Shown here: positions 60,501 to 64,000 of the stretch, in pieces
Layout of the letters: each line of letters begins with the position of its first letter
How positions within the stretch are numbered: position 1 is the first letter of the stretch
Source of the DNA: Chimonanthus salicifolius
Lineage: Eukaryota > Streptophyta > Magnoliopsida > Laurales > Calycanthaceae
Direction of reading: 5' to 3'
Assembly (NCBI GenBank): GCA_013350335.1
Contig: CM023538.1
Span: 50,047,195-50,111,194 of the forward strand
Length of the DNA stretch: 64,000 nucleotides
Translations under genes and position numbers: made by a program
Notes under the pieces: generated by a model
Database searches by the model: none
Told to the model about the DNA's origin: nothing
Seen by the model: only the letters and a program-made list of their open reading frames with translations

Positions 60501-61658
60501 TCTTTTCTTCTTCTACTCCTTTAGCTATTACTCCTTCCTCTCATATCCTCCTCATGATTCCCATTCTCCTTCTCTTGCTCCTTCTCCTCTGTGTCTTCCT
60601 CTCCTCCTCCTCCTCTCCTTTTTCTTCCTTTTTTTTCTCCTCCTCCTTATTTTCCGTTAATGTCTTATGGGGCATGATATCTTCTTTTCACAAATTGGAA
60701 TGATGTTTCTCATCATACTCATCTTTCACTATGTACCCAAACACAGCGAGGACACAACATCGATACAACTAAGGACACAAATTTTACGCATGACATGAAG
60801 TGTCCAACACAGAAATGTTGCCTTATTGAAATGTTCATGCAACATGGTTCACTATATTATTTTCAATATTTTGTCCAATGAAGAATGCTCCAATAGTACC
60901 TGGGTTGTCAAGTAACCATTTTATTCATCTCTTGAAAACACATAATGAGGTCCCTTCTCTTTTTCTTCAATTGTCAATAAACAGCATTGACTACGAGTTA
61001 GTGAATTTTCAACATCACTAGGAATAAAAAGGGCATCTAACGCACTTTCAATAGGACAAAATTCACAATAAAATTTAAGATAAAATATTCCTAGCATTAT
61101 CTAATTTCTACACAGATATGAACATAGAACTACGAAACATTCCAAAGTACAACGGCAGTTAATTAAAAGCTTCCATGTATTTCAAAATCTCTAAATAGTG
61201 CACAGCATCTTCTCATCATCATCATCATCATAGGCCATAACCACACACAGCATCCTCTATAAAAAATAAGGTGCATAGAGTCTTACAAAATGGCTTGTTA
61301 GGAACTCCATCCATAACAAGGAAAAGAAATTATATGCAACTAGCTCCCTACAGAACACTAGCAACTATCAACTATTATAAGATGACAATGCTTCAAAAGA
61401 ATTATCTCAAACAAAAAATTAAATTACAGTTGTAGTCATACAACAAAAACATACCCCAGCATCAACATGTTCAGAGCCCAACAATGGGCTCATTACATAC
61501 AACGCGAACAGTCGTCCTGATACTTCCCTCGAAACAGAAGCAACAAGCCCTGGTGTATCTTTCCACAGTAGACATTCAAGCATGGACAAGACTGGTTTGT
61601 TGGTGGCGGATTGAGGTTCTGCTCTCAGAGACTTTTGCACACGCAACACTTTCCCAAT
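43769..61658 (-). CDS. IPK1: inositol-pentakisphosphate 2-kinase, exons 2-7 (first exon off the window)
   Basis: It phosphorylates Ins(1,3,4,5,6)P5 at the 2-position to make InsP6 (phytate), the last step of phytate synthesis. The exons join in frame at GT-AG sites: 61658-61455, 58423-58276, 55171-55131, 54972-54862, 47976-47365, 43891-43769. They give 412 residues plus stop. Plant IPK1 is about 450 aa, so roughly 40 N-terminal residues with the glycine-rich loop lie beyond 64000. Visible family motifs: GKVLRVQK (nucleotide-site Arg), SPLLGSEHVDAG, QRPAWRV, the inositide-binding EIKPKCGFLP across exons 4-5, MHQVLKL, TPQNNFRVFLNG, a zinc site (H then QPCMVC then LH), ATAKDC with the catalytic Asp, and DLDLKPLKRM followed by Tyr. 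All key residues I could place are conserved, with no stop or frameshift, so it is likely functional. The introns total about 16.7 kb and are filled with transposons. Confidence 0.96.
44708..44752. repeat. (CA)n(GA)n compound microsatellite
   Basis: ACACACACACACAC followed by about 15 AG units. Confidence 0.95.
45926..46747. repeat. tandem duplication, ~401 bp unit
   Basis: ACCCTGAGGAATAGTGTA starts at 45926 and 46327. Both copies continue through GAATTGTCAGGCCATGTG, GTTGGGTACCACATGGCGGC and ACAGTACATATAATTGT. The second copy has about 20 extra bases near its end. Confidence 0.92.
46831..47226 (+). mobile_element. 5'-truncated LINE (L1 type)
   Basis: The start encodes the C-terminus of a LINE RNase H-type domain (SVNEKADRLARRGLI then stop, the N-x-x-AD-x-LAR motif). 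A T-rich 3' UTR and poly-A at 47214-47225 follow. TAATGGCTACTGGGG (46816-46830) and TAGTGGCTACTGGGG (47227-47241) are a 15-bp target duplication with one change. Confidence 0.85.
47365..47976 (-). CDS. IPK1: IPK1 exon 6 (largest)
   Basis: 204 codons from ISQLSAYDPLDLFSGS to EQKFEYK. It holds the QNNFR motif, the zinc-binding His/Cys cluster, which has a spacer about three residues longer than in Arabidopsis, and the ATAKDC catalytic segment. Acceptor TATATCAG, donor GTATGT. Confidence 0.95.
48500..49636 (+). pseudogene. LINE ORF1 (DUF4283-like) remnant with 3' UTR
   Basis: Two overlapping frames, 48686-48907 and 48904-49173, read WLSRAVVSPIGCLSQ and then KFWIMGRWHPNMF and GNKIGKLMEIDGW. This is the pattern of plant L1 ORF1 proteins (DUF4283). 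Frame changes follow, then a T-rich 3' UTR and an A-rich tail (49617-49634). ORF2 (endonuclease and reverse transcriptase) is missing, so it has an internal deletion. The left limit is approximate. Confidence 0.6.
50412..50860 (-). pseudogene. LINE 3' end, RNase H-like remnant
   Basis: Minus-strand residues QGRPPWRLITMVRELASGM and IGRTANGMADYFVKISVTD match the C-terminal RNase H segment of plant L1 ORF2. It is followed by a T-rich 3' UTR ending in CTCAAAAAAGAAGAAGAAAG near 50412. 5'-truncated. Confidence 0.65.
50930..51340 (+). pseudogene. Copia reverse transcriptase fragment 1
   Basis: FIYVNDVMTTGDDNRTIQDL followed by KGLEIKGLGHLY corresponds to the YVDDI-TG-D ... MKDLG-L-YFLG block of Copia reverse transcriptase. 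The catalytic YVDD is changed to YVND, and stops follow. Confidence 0.65.
52110..52345 (+). pseudogene. Copia reverse transcriptase fragment 2
   Basis: Broken frames read GDIVLT then DNDQ-VNHIKE and later LKHF, aligning with the same Copia RT segment as the fragment at 50930. The sequence differs, so it is a separate insertion or an old duplicate. Confidence 0.5.
52504..52718 (-). mobile_element. Copia-type LTR (215 bp)
   Basis: On the minus strand it starts TGTTGTAGAATC right after the polypurine tract AAGGGGAG and the words AGCTTGA typical of Copia pol ends. It ends ...TTCATCA. It is therefore a 3' LTR with the element's interior to the right, where it has been replaced by unrelated sequence. 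Confidence 0.5.
53080..53305. repeat. two tandem hairpins, 133-bp period, CGATCGAT-rich
   Basis: GTGCGATCGATTTTAA occurs at 53084 and 53217. In each unit the left arm (GATTGTGCGATCGATTTTAA then GAGAGATCGAC in unit 1) pairs with a right arm ending ATCGATCGTACAATCCC around an ATTTTGACA-type loop, forming a ~35-bp imperfect stem. Flanks 52930-53340 hold many more CGATCGAT words. Confidence 0.85.
53440..54370. other. unclassified GC-richer block
   Basis: It differs in composition from the surrounding intron. Minus-strand open frames are Pro/Gly-rich (e.g. 53933-53739) without known motifs. It may be a LINE or gag leader remnant, but I could not show it. Confidence 0.3.
54523..54563. repeat. (AT)20 microsatellite
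   Basis: Uninterrupted AT run. Confidence 0.97.
54862..54972 (-). CDS. IPK1: IPK1 exon 5
   Basis: 37 codons, PKCGFLPSSRF to LKLHQKE. The acceptor is GGGAAAAG, a weak site but the only one that keeps the frame. Donor GTAATC. Confidence 0.92.
55131..55171 (-). CDS. IPK1: IPK1 exon 4 (41 bp)
   Basis: It completes a split Gly codon and encodes SLKEDYSVAIEIK. Acceptor TTTCAG, donor GTACCT. It is short but needed to restore the EIKPKCGF motif with exon 5. Confidence 0.93.
55620..57382 (+). pseudogene. LINE ORF2 (reverse transcriptase) remnant
   Basis: Plant L1 landmarks are in order. LVSDHWQFLLSTEVMDWGP and CPFRFNN mark the endonuclease-RT linker. WRQRS, VTWLKEDDRNIKFFH and EIRAVVKHHF follow. 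After an interruption come FRSLLDGDSFNRIAEDHVSW, FEEEILEALRSVEGDKPRD and a GLTLHF-type segment (normally GDKAPGPDGFT). A T-rich tail and poly-A at 57369-57382 close it. It carries multiple stops, the RT catalytic core is absent, and no RNase H is seen. Confidence 0.75.
56212..56760. other. insertion of unknown origin within the LINE remnant
   Basis: GC-richer, Pro/Ser-coding sequence separates EIRAVVKHHF from ITFKEGFRSLL, which in L1 elements are only about 20 residues apart. No terminal repeats were found. Confidence 0.5.
58276..58423 (-). CDS. IPK1: IPK1 exon 3
   Basis: 49 codons plus one base, IHVLVSKDFLE to SDHSVFPH. It contains QRPAWRV, an inositide-contact segment. Acceptor ATACCAG, donor GTAATG. 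Confidence 0.93.
58702..59173 (+). mobile_element. TRIM retrotransposon, complete (472 bp), copy D
   Basis: Terminal repeats 58702-58899 and 58975-59173 (198 and 199 bp) run TGTAATACCC to GGGGC(G/A)TTACA. Right after the first lies TGGTATCAGAGA, an 11-of-12 match to the tRNA-Met primer-binding site. A purine tract, AAGAAGATGGA, precedes the second. The interior is 75 bp. CTGTG and CTATG flank it as a 5-bp target duplication. It lies in antisense to IPK1. The high similarity of the two repeats suggests it is young. Confidence 0.93.
59430..59545. repeat. purine tract
   Basis: About 115 bp of almost pure A/G (GAAGAGGGAAAAC and so on) on the plus strand. Confidence 0.9.
60470..60657. repeat. pyrimidine tract
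   Basis: About 190 bp dominated by TTC/TCC/CTC on the plus strand, broken by few purines. Confidence 0.9.
61455..61658 (-). CDS. IPK1: IPK1 exon 2
   Basis: 68 codons, phase 0 at both ends, after acceptor CTGCAG and before donor GTATGT. It encodes IGKVLRVQKS at its start and LLGSEHVDAG at its end. No upstream exon is recognisable between 61659 and 64000. Confidence 0.93.
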
Positions 61659-62803
61659 CTGCAGACAAACCAAATGTGACAGTCAATCATCAAATCATCA
61701 ATGCATAAAGTATAAAATGCAGTGACATTGCACCAGAGCATGAAAATGGAAATTGAAACATTTCTTCCTTCAACCCAGTATCTACCTACCTACCAGAGGT
61801 CATTCAAGGGATTGTTTCCCATTCAGTAAATTATTTCATTATCTTTCAATTACCTGCAATATTCATTTTGGAATGGTTTGTGAAGATTTATGAGTCCAGG
61901 AATGGTTTGTGAAGATTTATGTCCTAAGCTTCAAGAAATATATTCCAAAACATCAATCTCAAACATGTTCTTCACATGTCAATTGAAGATTGAGGAGCAG
62001 TAACATATAAGGAATGGCAAAAAATAAATGGAGACATGAAGATCAAGGACTTCTTTTTTCTATGGCATCGTTGGTACGTACTTATTAAACCATCCATAGT
62101 GGTAAGCTAATCCAAGGATCCTTCCATACTCAGCTTCTCATAATCAGTATTATCAATTAATGACCATGGCACTAGCAGTATAATGACATTAAACATTGGA
62201 TAAAAGAAATGTCATAGAACATCAATCAGGCTTTCCAACCTCGTGAGGTTGGTGGGGGATGGGGGGAAAGGAATCATTAGGCTTCTCCAACCTTTAAGAA
62301 GAGGAAGTAACAACATCCCTCAAGTCACCAAAAGTAAAAGGGATGAAAATTTAGCAAGACCAAATAGCGAATGATTCATCAAAATGTGCAGATAGATTAA
62401 TGGTGTGCAGAATCTCAGGGAATAAATAGATCCATAAGATGACAAATAGCAAAACATATTCTAAATTCTAAATCAGATATTTCCGCTGTTCAGTCAAAAT
62501 CACAAATACAGAACGTTGTGTGTGAAGGAATCATTTACGTACAGGGGACAAACCATATTTCCTTTCAACCACTAATAGAGAAGTCATCATGGAAAACAAG
62601 GGAAAAGAGTCTTCTATAGGGCCATATTTATACACAGATTGTAGGAAAAAATTACATTAAGTGCCATCCGTAGATGTGTGCCACGTGTCCTTTTCTATTT
62701 ACATAATTACATCAAGACTGTCCAACATGAACATGCCCAAAAGGGCTTGGCCAACTTTCCTTAGGCTTCCAATGCTAAACATGTAACTTTCTTCCATAGT
62801 TTA

Positions 62804-64000
62804 TGTTGCCCAGAAATTGACCCGAGAGAGAGGGGGGAGGGGGGGTGGGGTGGGGGGTGGTTGGTTGTGAATTGGGTCAATGGAAACTTTTAGGATTTCT
62901 TACGATTACACAATTTAGAAAAAGAAAATGCAAATTCACAATTAAATGGAAGCAAGTAAATAGAAGAGATGAGAAAAGAAGGAGAGATTGAACCCGGAAT
63001 TTTTACGAGGTTCGGCGTCGTTGCCGACGTCCTTGCCTTAAGTATAGAGCTCGAGGATTGAATACACTAAACTTCTCCTTCAAAAGTGGAGAAGAAACCG
63101 ATTACAAGGCTTTATATACACCACTCCTCAGATTGAAGTAGAAGAACCCTCTCCTATCTTCACTAGGGTTACACCAACCCTTTACAATTTGATCTCTTGA
63201 AGAAAAATAAGAAGATTACATGTTGTAGCTTAGGAATAACTCTCAATTGTATACAAATAAAGCTCACTAAGAGTTACTCAGAAATCTGAACAATTATGGC
63301 TCAAAACATGATGCAGGCCAAGCTGCATTTGAGAATTTAGACTCGGGATTTTACGCCAAAATCAAGGATTTCAATAAAGAAACCCGGTGTTCTCGGGTTC
63401 TCACACGGGATAACTCCGAGAACTTCTAATGAATCACCTTGAAATTATGGAGTATGTTTAATTAGAATAAATGGAAGAAAAATGCATTAATGAAGATTTT
63501 AATACAATTAAGAATATCCAATTAGACTAATTAAAAATAACCCAACACAATTAACAAAATGAATTTCAAAAGATAAATCAACTCACCGACCTCGGGAAAA
63601 GATGGATAAAAGAAAGCCTCAGCTCTTCCTTCAATTTCAAAATAATAATTCCAGTCTACCTCATTACAAAGCTTGGCCACATATTTATAGGCCTTATTCA
63701 AGCAAATAAATGGAAAATAAAAACTAAATAAGTAACTTTTCTAAAATACCCAATGCGTCTTCATCCTTTTGCTGCTCGTACATTCTTTGCTTTTCTCATC
63801 TTTCTTTTTTATTATTTTTCTTTTATTTCCTCGTTCCCTTTCTGCAAAGAATGGTTTGCCACTTTTGGAGGCCAAGAGGATTTCCTGCCTGTTTCATCTT
63901 CTTCGTTCGATCCAGTCTGATGTCCTGCTGCCTCCCGATTCAATTTCCTTCCTTTCTTTATTATTTTCTCTTTCTATTTTCTTTCTCAAACGATGGTGGC
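62804..64000 (-). mobile_element. Copia-like LTR region, minus strand
   Basis: On the minus strand the sequence ends ...GGGCAACA at 62804. Further in it has GCCGAACCTCGTAAAAAT, the same type of motif as in the LTR ending at 2012. Possible TATA boxes lie near 63685 and 63105. The start is not defined and may be past the window edge. No coding sequence was seen. Confidence 0.4.
62832..62860 (+). repeat. G-run tract, candidate G-quadruplex
   Basis: G6, A, G7, T, G4, T, G6, T, GG in succession: four runs of at least four G with single-base loops. Confidence 0.9.

Larger units (their letters stand above)
58424..61454 (-). other. IPK1 intron 2 (3031 bp)
   Basis: It contains the complete TRIM, a purine tract (59430-59545) and a long pyrimidine tract (60470-60657). 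Confidence 0.85.
61659..64000 (-). other. IPK1 intron 1 (partial)
   Basis: No match to the expected first exon (a GEGAANLVL-like segment) was found on the minus strand, so the intron is at least 2342 bp. A short duplication GGAATGGTTTGTGAAGATTT lies at 61870 and 61899. Confidence 0.7.

Noticed and set aside
61659..64000. First exon of IPK1
   Set aside because: No minus-strand segment resembles the expected glycine-rich N-terminus, so it is taken to lie outside the window.

Overview
Plant nuclear DNA. The evidence is spliceosomal GT-AG genes, a plant-type inositol-pentakisphosphate 2-kinase, two heavy-metal-associated isoprenylated proteins (HIPPs), and a dense, nested load of plant-type transposable elements. 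Multi-kilobase introns full of retroelements suggest an angiosperm with a mid-sized or large genome. The species cannot be named from the sequence.

Layout. 1-2012 is the 3' part of a Copia-like element whose LTR end cuts into a minus-strand AAA-ATPase gene, leaving only its N-terminal domain (2013-2538). 2539-10469 is AT-rich and gene-free, with a Stowaway-like MITE and a possible Copia LTR. 10470-11692 (minus) is a two-exon HIPP gene. 13733-18212 looks like one 4.48-kb solo LTR that carries eleven copies of a ~30-bp perfect or near-perfect inverted repeat, a 3 x 98-bp tandem array and a (TA)51 tract. 19535-27613 is a nest of miniature LTR elements (TRIMs), a duplicated block of unknown class and a second 3.45-kb solo LTR. 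31542-32077 (minus) is a second HIPP gene. A decayed copy of it lies at 36652-36942, with a truncated Ty3/gypsy-like element between the two. 37500-39240 holds an LTR-like fragment with a hAT-type MITE inside it. 40060-41083 is a third copy of the gypsy LTR with an internal triplication.

The main gene is IPK1 on the minus strand. Six exons are readable between 61658 and 43769 and give 412 contiguous residues. The first exon lies beyond the right edge. Its introns total about 16.7 kb inside the window and hold a TRIM, three or four LINE remnants, Copia fragments, a SINE-sized neighbourhood, tandem duplications, two cruciform-forming CGATCGAT units and microsatellites.

The genes do not form a pathway. 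IPK1 makes phytate, and the HIPPs are small metal-binding or prenylated proteins. I found no clearly new enzymatic system. The most unusual structures are the regularly repeated hairpin array inside the large LTR, the tandem hairpins at 53080-53305, and a family of at least three, probably four, TRIM insertions sharing an ATATTGTCCGCTTTGGGCC-like core.
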